A stretch of DNA of 64,000 bases from Podospora pseudocomata. Its lineage: Eukaryota > Ascomycota > Sordariomycetes > Sordariales > Podosporaceae. The notes beneath the pieces are model-generated. The model worked only from the letters and a program-made list of their open reading frames with translations. It was not told where the DNA came from and ran no database searches. Location: positions 434,001-498,000 of the forward strand of contig NC_085889.1 of NCBI RefSeq assembly GCF_035222375.1. Reading direction: 5' to 3'. The translations under genes and the position numbers were made by a program. This document shows positions 9,835 to 22,100 of the stretch, piece after piece. Each line of letters starts with the position of its first letter. The stretch's first letter is position 1.

Positions 9835-12534
9835 GGTGGGCTACGGCTGCTGCGTTCTCTGGGTGATAAGAGTGGGTGAAGTGATGGTGGACATCAACAT
9901 CTCCTGCTCCGTCTTGGTTGCGGTTGCCCCTTTTATCTTAAAAACTTACTTTCCACGATTGTCATCACCGATGCCCAGGTACCTCTGATCTTTCCAATAT
10001 TGAGTCTTGTTTTCTCTGATCCCCACTCTCCACCTGGATCCTTCAAGATCCTTCAAGCTCCCCATAACGTAAGTACGGCGCTGAGGAAAATAGTAACCGT
10101 GAGGCCCCACGTATCTACATCTTAAGCACTTGGTGTTTGTGTCGCTTCTCCCGGCGATCGGCAGTCAAGTCGGCAGCAGGCCGACGTCGCAAGGACCCTT
10201 TTTCTTCCTGGAACCGTGAAACTGGGTCAGCCGCCCCCGCACCACGCATGCCATGCAGTGACGTGCCAATCCTCCACGCCTGCAGCAGAAGCCGGCGTTG
10301 TTGGCTTTCTCGATATCTAGCTTGTCCTAAGCACTTTAAAATGGATATTGGGGTCTCTTCGTATTCACATATCTCCTCATCCCGGCAAAGCTCCTTTCCT
10401 TGACAAACTAGTTCTTCAGGTTCTTTTGAACAACTGGATCGGCAGCTGTCAGAAGTGTCAGGCACAACGCCTACGAGAACTCCGGACGGCGGAGTGGGGC
10501 GAAACCAAACAACAAGCTCTCACCTTCAACCCTCCATCCCAGTCCTCCCTCACCTAACCCCGCACCCTCCCCTCAGCCTCCACTCATAGCATGTCCTTAG
10601 TTCCCTCCCACCTCCACCGCCCTCTCCCACCCCCATCCGCATCTCTCAACGCAGTGATCCACTACATCTCAACCAGGGGGATAGAAAACCGTTAACATAC
10701 CGTGGGTCGACCAGCTGTGCATCCTCCGAAACGGCAATGACGAGAGAACCTGACACCTCTTATATCACACTTTTGCACTGGACTTGCACGGCAGTCGTGG
10801 GTGTCCATCAGAAAGCGTGTGATAGTATAGGTACTCAGCCTAAGGGGAACCTTGGTCTGTTGGGTTGATGACCGCCCTGAAGTCAATGCCGTCCTAAGCC
10901 AACTACAGTCCAAAGTTTGCCAGGAATTGGCTTCCACGTACCATGGCATCTCTACTTCAACAGCGGGTATAGGAGACCACCTATCTAGCGTATGCATCAC
11001 ACGGTTCAACACATCTCTACAGTTCGTATTAGGAAGTAGAGTATAAACTTTGTAAATATTTATAAGTTCCGGTATAAAATTTATGCCTACTATAACTTAT
11101 TTGAAAGCTGAAATTAAGTCTTGACAGGGGGGTCCTAACCACACACCCCCATCCAAGTCTAAAAGCGGTAATATATTTCCCTCGACCGGGAAGAACGAGA
11201 TAGCAACAGCATGCTAGAGGCCCAGATCCGAATGCGGGTAACAGTGTGATGTCCAGGATCTGTCGCACAGTGACCTGCAACCATACCACCAAATTACAGC
11301 AAGCGCAGGTGTCAGTAGGTAAGGCGGTGTGCCCCTAGTCTAATCCCAGTCCACCACTAGGTAGGGTGGTGAAAACACTGCGGCCATGGCCTACAGTGAG
11401 TCGTACCACGAGGGATTTCATATAATCCGTCCCATATCGCGACTTCAAGCATATGAAACATGGATAGTCACAAGAGTAGATATGGCAGAGTCATCAGGTC
11501 CACCGGGGTAGAATTCCGCCATTGTTCGTGGTTCGAGTACAGTGACCGCAGTCGTGTGGTCTTGCCACCCTCTGCCAACGCGGCTTATAGAGTGTGCTAG
11601 ATCTCCAGCTTCAAATAAGGTACACATACACATCACTATATCTTGGAGCGGTATAGAAGTCAGCAACAAATGACATTCGTCAAAGTTCCAGATCACAGTC
11701 TCAGGACGATCTGGCCATGTCGCAAAGCACTTCGTCAGGCGAGCCAGACCTGTCCACGTCCAGGCAATATCCCCGCGCCCATACACCAAACATATCAGCA
11801 TACAACGGCCAACTCACAAGACTAACTGCATTTTCCTACCCTCTTGTAAGCCTTTACCATCGAACAAGGTGCCGGAGAGCATGAACTAAACTTTCTTCCT
11901 AATAGGACAGTTTCTCGCAAGATTCGGGCTCCACAAACAATGGCTTGCTACATCCAAGTTATGGGCAGCAAAGCCATGCCGTTACCCCTGATATATCGCC
12001 TTATGCGGCCATGACATATCGCCATTGGGGGCAGGAAACTGAAGAGGATCAAGCCTGGACTGTTCACTGAGATTGCCATGCCTGAGAAATGAAGTGACAA
12101 ATCTGTGGCCTGGCGAGAGATGCATGTCAAGGGAGGCAATCTGTGTTTTGAGTTTGCAAAGTAGCATTTGAAAGATGTCCTATGAGCGGTCGGAAATGCA
12201 CCGTTTCAGTGCAAAAATGATGGCGACAAGTGACAGTGACAGCACGTGTCAGTGGTTGTTCTCATTCCTTCCCATGGAGCACACCCCGAACAAGATCGTC
12301 GTACCCCTCCCAGACATCCCTTTGCACTACCCCTCCATTGTCTTCCAAAGACTCACCATTCGAATCCAACCCCACGTGTGTCTGAGGAAAGTAATAAATG
12401 CTCATGTACACGCCTGTTTTCTTGGTGTAAGTAAACGACACAAGGGTATGCGTGCCCTCAACGTTCTCACTGTTCCCACTCCTGTCAGTTCACTCGTTCC
12501 TCCTCAACTTCCAACAACAGCCAGCCACTTACAA
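9835..12534. other. No recognisable gene
   Basis: About 2.7 kb. Open frames up to about 115 codons exist on both strands (for example a Cys-rich minus frame at 10115-10465 that lacks an ATG), but none has motifs or joins to others by splice sites. It includes the sulfatase promoter. I see no RNA gene. Confidence 0.5.
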
Positions 12535-13791
12535 AGTCTCCCCCAGTTCCTTCCGATAACCCCCACCAAACACACCATGACCTCTCTTTGCGAACCACTC
12601 CCCCAACCCAGCGCAAATGATCTCATCACTCAGGCCCCCCCTCGACTTTGTTCACAGGAATATGCAACTTCGTCTCGACCGAGCCAGGCAAGCCAGGCTT
12701 CATCTCCACCGCCAAATGACAGTACGCTCCCTCGAACAAGACCGACTTTGTCTCGATATCCTCGCCGGCACCGATCTTGGGCCGGAATAACACACTCTAG
12801 AGCTCCCCTAGCAGGTTTAGCATGGTCTCGGTATCCTCTGTCTCGGTCCTCCCCCCTAGCGTCATTGCATCCTTTGCCTGCTGGAGGGTTGTTACGCCGG
12901 TACGGAGATAATACTTGATTTGAGCAGAAGGAGAGTCGATGCAATCGATGGCGACCAGTTCTACTGTTTGCCGGAACGGCCCCGAAGGGAAGGAGCAAAG
13001 ATACGAGTCAAGCAGAGCGATGGGGTGGTTGTAACTGCCATAGGGTCCGTCGCACTGGCGGGCGACGTCGAAGGTGATGTCCTTGGTCGAGACGGCGGCT
13101 GACGGGGAGGAGGCAGTGTGAAGCCATTTGAGGAAGGGCATGAAGTATACCTTTGCCATGATCTCTCCCCCGTGAGCCAGGTCAACAGCCACCCAGGCTT
13201 GGGAGAGGGGGGTTTCATGGGGAACTTTGGGGAGGAGGGAAGGGGCGGTCGAGGCGGGGAGGAAGAAGCTCCGAATGAACGTGTTGTACTGGCCGAGATG
13301 GATGCTGGGGATTGACTTGGTCATGTCGTGGAGGAGGCGGGTGGTCTGTTCTTGATTGTAAGGGTCGGTCGGCGTACCAGCTTCGGGGCCGGTGGCCTCA
13401 ATGGTGAATTGTACGGTGCGGACGTTAGAGGTCTCTTTAAAGTTGACGCTCAGCTCCATGGGGGAGCCATCGGCCGTGATGCGGGCGTTGAAAGGGGCTT
13501 TTTGCCGGGCTGGGGACGGCCGCCCAGAGCAGGGATGATGAAGTGGTTGTACCTGGTCGAGTCTCCCGTCAGTCGAGCCCAGCGATAGAAGGATGGTAAT
13601 AAACGAGGAAGAGGTTCATACCATTTACTATGAATCTCGATATCCTGGTTGCTGTACCCGCTACTCTGCAGCAGTTTTATGAAAGGGAGAAGGGTGGTTT
13701 CGTGCCAGAACTCCTTGGAGTCGTCGTCGAATACCTTGACGAAGGTATCCTCCTGGCGAGATACCTCAACGGCGACAGTAGTTGAGTCCAT
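12535..13791 (-). pseudogene. DMATS-type aromatic prenyltransferase, broken
   Basis: The family transfers dimethylallyl groups to tryptophan or other aromatics in secondary metabolism. The start at 13791 is followed by FWHETTLLPFIKLLQSSGY. A 69-bp intron (13553-13621) then rejoins at KWYNHFIIPALG. Later come EIMAKVYFMPFLKWL, QTVELVAIDCIDSPSAQIKYYLRT and LQQAKDAMTLGGR. Three lesions occur. A one-base loss near 13495, beside an A5 run, shifts the frame between PALGGRPQPG and the following segment. A TAG at 12797-12799 falls where a Trp is expected (GEL-stop-SVLF). A one-base gain in a G7/C2 run near 12627 shifts the frame before SDEIICAGLGEWF. The sequence fades out near a GTAAGT donor at about 12531-12536. 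The frameshifts at homopolymers could be assembly errors; the TAG is a substitution. No partner biosynthetic genes lie beside it. Confidence 0.8.
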
Positions 13792-16153
13792 ATTCGGGTA
13801 GAACTTCCCAGTTCTGATGATGGAAGAGTATGGTACGATGCATGATGGGCTGGTGTCCGATTTCTACACAGCTCCCTGTTTTCTCGATGGGGCATTTTTT
13901 CTTCTTATACTTTGTCATCCAGTTCCTGGTATGTCCTCTTTTCCAAGGGCCAACATGGCCAAGAGCTCACGACAGCAAGTCCGACCATCTCACTCGCAGC
14001 TCCTACAGTGGCTACCGCTCCTCGGGCCTCACGAGCATGACTACACAACATTCATTTCGTGTCTGACATTACTGGTTTCAGCCCATAAACCGGCCCATGA
14101 CTGTCATGCTGCTCTTGTCTGCTCTCGGTTCAATTTGTGGGGTCACTGTTCCTGATCACGACAGTCCTCCCATTGGCAAGCGAGAGCCCACATGATGCTA
14201 TTCAGAGCTCTGATCTACGGCCGCTAACCATGGTTGATTAGTTACTGTGCGGAAGAAGTCATACGCACTTTTGAGGAAGCAACGTGAGGGCCATCGCCAA
14301 GATGTGCCATAAAATAAGGGCGAATACGGGCCTCCATTTGCTCATTGGGGTTGATGATTAGGTGACTGGCGCAAAATATGGGTGTCATGCCTGACAATAG
14401 CACAGGGGCAACCAATTCTAACACCTCTCTTCCTCTCTTGTGATCGGTGCTGGTGTTGAGGGAGGGCTAGGGTCTCATTCTGTGTTGTTGTATAGACCAC
14501 GCCAAACCTTTGATCGCTCAGGATGCAGGCCTCCCTTGCAGGTGGTAATGCTTGCCGATCAAAGTTCTGGCACGAAAAATCGATCTCACATTTGGCCAAC
14601 CTGCACGCTCTGTCTCGGTGAGATTTCATCTCACAATGCGCTAATCATGACGTGCATTTCTTGAGTCGTGAGGGTTTGGGGGAAGTGAGGGTTCCCGATT
14701 CAGACGGCTGGGGGCATCTGATTGGTCACTGATAAGAAAAAGATATCTTATCTTGATAGAGCTCTTATCGGTTTTCACCTGCCAGCTGCCTCTAATATGC
14801 CCTCCAATGATTCGGAAGACCTCGCCGACTGGACATCTCTGTTTGAAGCTTTTCTGTGGTGGCTGATAAGCTATCATCCAGATCATTTTCTCAATGATTG
14901 GTTTAGATTAATGTTTTCGTGGTACAGGTGAGTGATAAAGAAGTTTGACACGGGTTTGCTACCTGTGTCTAGAACCTTCGTGCTACCTAGCTCTGATACG
15001 GGGACTATCGAAAATGAGATTCTATCATTTTCTCTTTAACCATGAGAAATATTTCCGGGATCAGGGTTTTGTCTTGCCTCTTCCCTGGTTAGTGGTTACT
15101 CGGTGAGGCTTGCATTGGCCGTGAGTCGTGGCTCCACCTTTATTCGGCCTGCTGCAGTGATTCAAGTCCTTCTTGTTCAATGAAAAGAATCGAATCTGTT
15201 TGCTCGTTTGACCATTATTGTTGTGATTGAAAAGAGCCAGGAAACAATACGAGATATTACACATGATACTTTAGGCACCCACGTGAATCATGCAATACAA
15301 ACATAGACATCAGCTTCAGGCTCCTGTCGATGTGAAAGAGACTGCTCCCCACGTCAAAGGTTTCGCCCCATCTCTAACATACACCTTGACGTCTACTTCT
15401 TGGAATATATTCCATTCTATTAACAAAGATGAAAACTTGCCGCCAGGTTACAGTGTCCTGTGGTCTGATCAAACCCACATGTTCTTAGCAACCATTCCTG
15501 ACCCCCTGAGACCTGTGATGTTCTTCGAAACGATGACGTTGAAAGAAGCGGTCAACTGGCGATGAGCCAGGTTCCGATGAAACATATTTGCTTTCCTCCA
15601 CACACGTGTCGCCAGTTTGCTATATCAAAAGTATTAGTTGCAGTAAGTAGATGATCAGTGGTTGATCCACGCCACATTCTTCTCATGATTGGTTTGCAGT
15701 CCTCAGCCCAATGTTTGCCAGTCCATATAAAAATATCGCTGGGCTTGAAATTGGAGCTGATTTGATTGGAGTCCCCCTCCCGTCGGGATGTCGAATATGT
15801 CTGGTGCCGACCAAACGGGAGTAAGCTGGAACATACCCGACAGTCCTCCAGAGAGAAGGCACTGGAGTGTATGTTTGCCCTGAGCGAAGTGAGTGAGCCC
15901 ACTTCGAAAACGAAGAAACTGTAACCAGGTCTCTTCCAAAATACACCGCACATTTCGTCAACGGGCAAGACTCAAACCCCACCGCTGTTTCATCTTCGCT
16001 TCCTCTCTCCCATCGCCCTTTCTCCCACTTTTCCCATTAAACCTTACACCTGCCCTCCTCCGTCTTCAACGTTTTCCTCAACTCACAAACGCGCTTTCCT
16101 ATTGATCTTCAGTTTTGTGCCGCATTCCTGTTCCCCGCAAGCTGCGTGCCATC
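13792..16153. other. No recognisable gene; shared 5' region
   Basis: About 2.4 kb between the start of the prenyltransferase relic and the start of the giant DUF6606 gene, which point away from each other. A 91-codon ATG frame at 15290-15565 exists but has no motif or neighbour to support it. A pyrimidine-rich stretch at about 16000-16110 directly precedes the giant gene and is typical of a fungal core promoter or 5' UTR. Confidence 0.5.
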
Positions 16154-19100
16154 ATGAGCATGGCAGGTCCGACTCTGGACAACGATGGCCATGGAGGGAC
16201 ACTGCCGGATGTCGAATTCGCGATCCATCATGTGTTCTTACCGCCAAAGGTGCCCCAGTCCGACGACACCACTGGGACTGGAGAGGCCTTTCTCATCCGT
16301 TCGTTTCTCAAATCGCTACGCGAGTTTGCAGCTCTGCAGCCGGAAGAGGCGACACGACTGCAGCCCTTGGTGCGAATGATCGAGCGACTCTTGCGACTTC
16401 ACACCAACGAGTCAAAGCAGCAAGTTACGACTGAGGTTTTGCACGAATTGAGTGATGGTGGTAAGTCTTCCCAGTGTCTCGCTACCCGACACCATCTGTC
16501 ACTCTTGGAATACGCTAACAACAGTAGAATCTGCCGTGTTTTATGTTCGGGAGCAAAATGCTGGCCTGCTTCTTACCGGAAAGGTCAATACCATCTTAGC
16601 CCAGGGCTTCGAACTCTTGTCGGACAATGCATCGGTCATGTCAAACAGAGGACGTCTGATCCGTCAATTCCCAAATGCGGCAGCAGAGTTCCCTCGGGCC
16701 TTGTTGATGGATCCCAAGTTCTTGAAAGAATTTGCCGATCACCTTTGCAAGTTGAGCAAAACCCCAATCGCGGCGGTCCGTCCCAAGACTCTCAAGGCGA
16801 ACGCCAATCATGACGAATATCGTGACACCGTCTCCCCTGTATTGGTCACGGGCATGCTTATGGCAATCCTTCAAGGACTGGGCCAAGTCATCAGTCCCAC
16901 AACCATTACCAAGCGAATGAGGGAGCAGGTCAATTGGGACGACGCTGATAAACCATTCCACCGGTCCCCGCTTTGGGTTCTTCTTCGTGCCGCCGTTGGA
17001 ATCTTGCTTCGCCAAAGCTCAGGGCCGATTGACCGAGACTTCCTGTACAAATCTGTCACCACTTTTTATCATGCCTCCCTGCTCAACATGGCCACCAACT
17101 GTGGTCTCGATAGTGACCTTAGATCCACCATGGCCGCGAAAATTAACCGCAGAATTGTCAAGCTCGATCACTTGGTGGAACTACCTTGGACGACGCTCGT
17201 CCAAAAGGTTGTGGCTCGCAATCATGATGAGCTCAAGGGTAGATGGCTTGCTGCCCAACAAGAAAAACGTCTGTCAAATACTGACAGGCCACTTGCGGGC
17301 CTTCGCTTTGCCGACGATACCAACCTTCAGCTCACCGGGCTCAAGAAACACCTGACCGGGATTGAATCTCGTCCATCAGCCGACACGGTTGATCCTGGAC
17401 CCGGCGATGATTCAACAATGCCTGAGTTCTCGTCGACGTCGCCTCCTTCCCTACACTCAAAACCGGACATGCGGCCATTTGTTCTCTTGAACTTTGAGGC
17501 CTGGGTCGATCAACATCTATCGTCATGGGTGGTCTCTCAACTTGACAAGAACAACAAGCAGCACGACAGGGCTGCACATGGTATCGGTGAACTGGAATGC
17601 ATGATCCAGACGTATCTTTGCTTTGCCAAAGACTCGTATGTCAACGACCCGGAAGCATTGTCCATGATGCATTTGGTTACCATGGAGCTGTGGGTTGCAT
17701 TGGACCGGATCGCTGGCGACGCCATTCCCCTCTTGTTGGAGTATGACCCTGGCTTTACTTCCGACATATTCTATCCTTTGATTCTGCCGACGAAGAGGCG
17801 AATGGAGCGGCTGCAGACAGTTGAGAATTATCTCGCCAACCGTCGAACAGGCACCTACCCACCTATGTTTCGCGGTTTTGGTGAGGCCAACTCCTTTGCC
17901 GTTCGGTACTTTGATGCGTCTCTTCCTGGTGAACATTCCGATCTGCATTCCCAGATTGTTTCGTACGCGGAGAGGAATAAACATCAGAAGCTCGAGGAGT
18001 TTGATAGAAAGCGCCAGGAGTATGTCAAGTTGTCCTCGGAACGATCACAAACGGACCATAAGAGGACATGGAACCCGCAATCTCGCAGGTTCCAATGTTC
18101 CTGGGATTGTGAAGCATGTGACCTGGATGCAAGGCTACAGACGATAAAAATTCGAAGGTTCGAGTGGCCACTACCTACGAATCGCTGCGAGGCCATAGCA
18201 GTTGTTTTCGAGATTGCTGTCCCCAGCGTCGTGCTTGTTTGGCGGAACACCACCGTGCACATCTTCCTGTCTATTCTGATGAACAGCGATATTTGTAAGA
18301 AGAGGGCGCCCCTGGAGCTTTACTACCCCGAAGAGCATTCTGGATTGCAACGCTTTACCAGAAGCACCAGTAGCATCAAGCTGGCATCGGCGGTCAAATC
18401 TGTCGAGAGGTCTCACTACGACAGTACGCAACACATCAGCATGTTCACTGAAGAGAATATCTGTGTTGAGCATGGATGCAGATACGACTATTACCACACT
18501 GGGAAGAACTTGAGCCACGATAAGATCTTCGAGAGGCCGTCCATCCACAGTGCGTGTTCGCATGCAACGCACGAACAAAACGCTCAATTGAGTAAACTTA
18601 TTCGGAAAAGCTCTCACGACTCAAACTACGTCATATCCTCCCAAGATTGCTGTCCCCAGGATATGACGCTCGAAGCGTTCAGGGCTTTCGGACATCATCG
18701 TTCAGGGGATAGCCTCCAATGGGGCAACACCCTGAGTCAGTTGACTATGCCCTCACTAGACCTGAATCGACAGTCTACCTTTCTTTTAGTGATGCAATCA
18801 TGCACCGAGGCTGGCGCCCAGGACAAACTCAATTCAGTCTATCGTAAGGCTCACAATGATGCAGCAGATGAGCTCTTTGCTGGCAAGTTTCTTGGGGCGT
18901 TGGAAGACGCATTTGCCCGATTCCACGAAAACTGGCAGAATGACATTGCTGTCGGGCTGTTGGCCTGTTTGGCCACTCGTATTCTGTCCCTGACCAGCTC
19001 TTCTTCTATCGCTTCAGGGGTCCTCCAGCTCTTGGCCCGCATCAGGCAAACCTCCATGGCATGGACCCGACAGCTTTTGCGCAAACGATCTACGAGTTCG

Positions 19101-22100
19101 TCTGAAAATGAACGCGAGGCGCTCGCCCACAGAGCACTTATGACAGCTTTCATTTGCATGTCGACATTTGACATGGATTCGGATCTGCTCGACCCACTGC
19201 TATCGTCACCAGAACAGCTCTCACACTTTGTCGAGGCTGCAGTCACCGCATGCGATCACCTTCCTTCCAAGTTATCCAATCCTGTCTATCGCTTTATGGC
19301 TTACAGATGGCGAAATTTGATGTATCAGTCAATGAGAATGATGCGAGCAAAGATTATTGGAAATCGGAATTCCGGTTTTGGGTCCGCAGTTCAGCATATT
19401 TGGGCCGCCTTCGATCCATCTCAGTCTACGTGGTTAGCTCGGCAAGGATCACAGGGTCATATTGTGGAGTCTTCGATGTCCAGGAACGGGAAGAACACCA
19501 AGGCAAGCTGGAACATGTTGACAGGAGAGCTCCTTGTCAATGGATATCCGCTTTCACGGCTCCCTCGGAAATATGAGGCCGATCAGAATTACAGCCAATT
19601 GTTTGGAACACGGGTTCTCGAGGTTGTGCCATCCACGATTCAAGGTATGCACTTCTCCGCTCGCCAGGACCAAGACGGATGGATCGTGCATTTTGCCATG
19701 TTGGACGGCATAGTCGTGATACAAGCTGTCAAGAGGGGATCAAACGACGAGGAGCTCTGGGAATTCATCCCACGTTCTTGCTTCTTGGGAGGCCTTTCCA
19801 AGTCGTTCGTCATGGACTATTCACACTGGAGAAATAATAGCACCGGCGAGATTGAGTTTCGTCCAGCAGCAACACCATGGGAGCACTCGCCTGATCACTG
19901 GCTCCTCGCAGAAGAAGGCGCCCGAACAGTTTTAAGGCTAGACCAGGACCTTGTCATAGACCTTCACAGCGAGACGGCTCTCGCAATTTCGACTATACTG
20001 GAGCCTTTAGACTGCAGGGAGAACATTGACATGATATTTCATCACGGTGCAGACAAGGGCCAGTTGAATGTCACTTTGCCCAGATTCGCTCTTTCCTTTT
20101 CCCTTGCACCAGGCAGTTCAAGTCTTCGTTCGAAGCATTACGCCGGAATGATTATCGACGAACGTCAGGAAATCGGTGCTCTAATTGGGCTCAAGAGCAA
20201 GCTGGTTCTACGAGACGAGAAACATGTGGACAACTTACAGCCTTCACGACTCCTTCTCATACCTCGTGGCCAGCCCACTGTCACAATGCATGATGACCAT
20301 GTCCGCGTCAAGATCGTAACGGAAAAAATACCACACGTCAAGCACGAAGCATTCAGAGTTGACACCCGACTTGGTCAACTCGTCGATAATGGATCATTGG
20401 TCAGCAAGCTATATCTATGCTTGCTGCACGCTTTGACATCCTACTGTCTCCCTGATCCTTTGACCAGTCGCACTGGCACTGAAGAGGCAACCAGAGTACT
20501 GCAGCTCTCAGCGGTCCGGTCGTTCCAACGCCTGGAAAGCGATTGCATCGCAATCCTCAAGAAAATATCTGGCCTGTCGCCGAAAAGAAGCTTTTATCCA
20601 AAACATCTACAAAACATGGAACAGTGCAGTTGGGATCCTAACCTTCCCGTGCTCTCTCAGTATGATGGATTTCGGGCAATCGTCGAGGGTATTATGGCAC
20701 ATGCTGAAGATTGCGAGGTGCTATACGAGCAAAGCGAGGGTGGTGCTGGCGAGGCAATCCGTGAGTTGGCCGAGAGTGTGAAGACCCATCTTCTCACCGA
20801 GCGAGCAATCATCAGAAATTCGAGCTTCCGAGTCACTCAGTTTGGGGCCGAGGACCATTCGGCTCGGCATGATGTCATTTATGGAGGACGGCACAGCAAA
20901 GATCGGGAAATCGAACGTTCAAGCATAGCCCGGAACATTGCATTGATGGTTAGCTCTGGAGCTCCGCAACTATTGTTTCCCACAACACCGAGCCTCAAGC
21001 AATCGATCTTGTCCGTAACTAGCAACAGCTTTTCTGGGGATCCTCGAGTCGGCTTGGGATTCAACGCCGAGTACTATGAGAAGCCCGAGGTCGCTCTGAA
21101 GGAGCTCTGGTGCGGGCTGCACCGAGCACTCGCCACAGAAGAGAATTGTTACCGGATCATCTTCTTCCTCTCTTCCCTCTCTTTTGCAACCAAGGCAAAT
21201 CTCGACGTGGTTCAAGCCTTGTTGGCCATAGCTACTCAGCGACGCATGTTTGGAGGTCTGGTCACCCCTCCCGACGAGCAGTTCTTTGATCTGGCCCATG
21301 ACCGACTGTCATTGCGGCAAAGAGTTGAGAGCATTGTGACAGAGAAGCGTTTATCCATGAAGCTATGCCCCGACATGCCCGTCTACAGACAACGACACGA
21401 GAGCGAAAGTGACTTCCAAGCAAGGTACGATCAAGAATGGGAAACTCTGTCTGGTTCAATGGTTAGAGCACTGGTTTCAGACTTTGAAAGTCAGTGGTCG
21501 AAGTCTTGGACAGTCACTAGGCCTTCTTCGCGACAGCCTTGTGAGCACTGGGTACCTCTTAGTGTTGTGATACCATTGGTGAACAAGACGCTGGATCTCA
21601 CCAGAAGGACAGTTCTGTTCACAGACTATCTAGACAGCTTGGCGCTAGCCATTGAAGGCATGACCTGTCTAGCAACATCTCGTGGTTCTTTAGTGGCATC
21701 ATTGCCATTTGTCGATGATGAGAACACGCAACGGCCATCCAGTACACCAATTGGTTTCATCAAGGACACTTCGCTTTTCTCCAATCCGCCACCCGAAATC
21801 CATCGCCCCGTGCCAGAGAGATTCTTGGATCTCTTGGAAGAGATACCACCCGTTGACGTGGGAAAGAGGCCAATCACAAACCTTATCGAGCATATATCAG
21901 CTCTTGGACAGGAAGAGGAACACCAGCGAATCTACGTACACGAGCTTCACCAGAGTTCTAAAAGTGTCGGCACCGTACACGTCAGACTCAAGACACATGG
22001 ACAGGCTCTTTTCTCCCGACTCTCCCAATATCTCATCAAGTGTCAAGGCGACAGCGCGCGGATCGAAAATGACATCGTGAGGGCATTGAAGTGCGGTGGA

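Noticed and set aside
10115-10465. Cys-rich minus-strand frame of 116 codons
   Set aside because: It begins with GTG and not ATG, has no signal peptide and has no homologous look; probably chance.
12175-12918. Plus-strand frame of 247 codons
   Set aside because: Its 3' half is antisense to the prenyltransferase relic and its 5' half is Pro/Ser/Thr low complexity without motifs.
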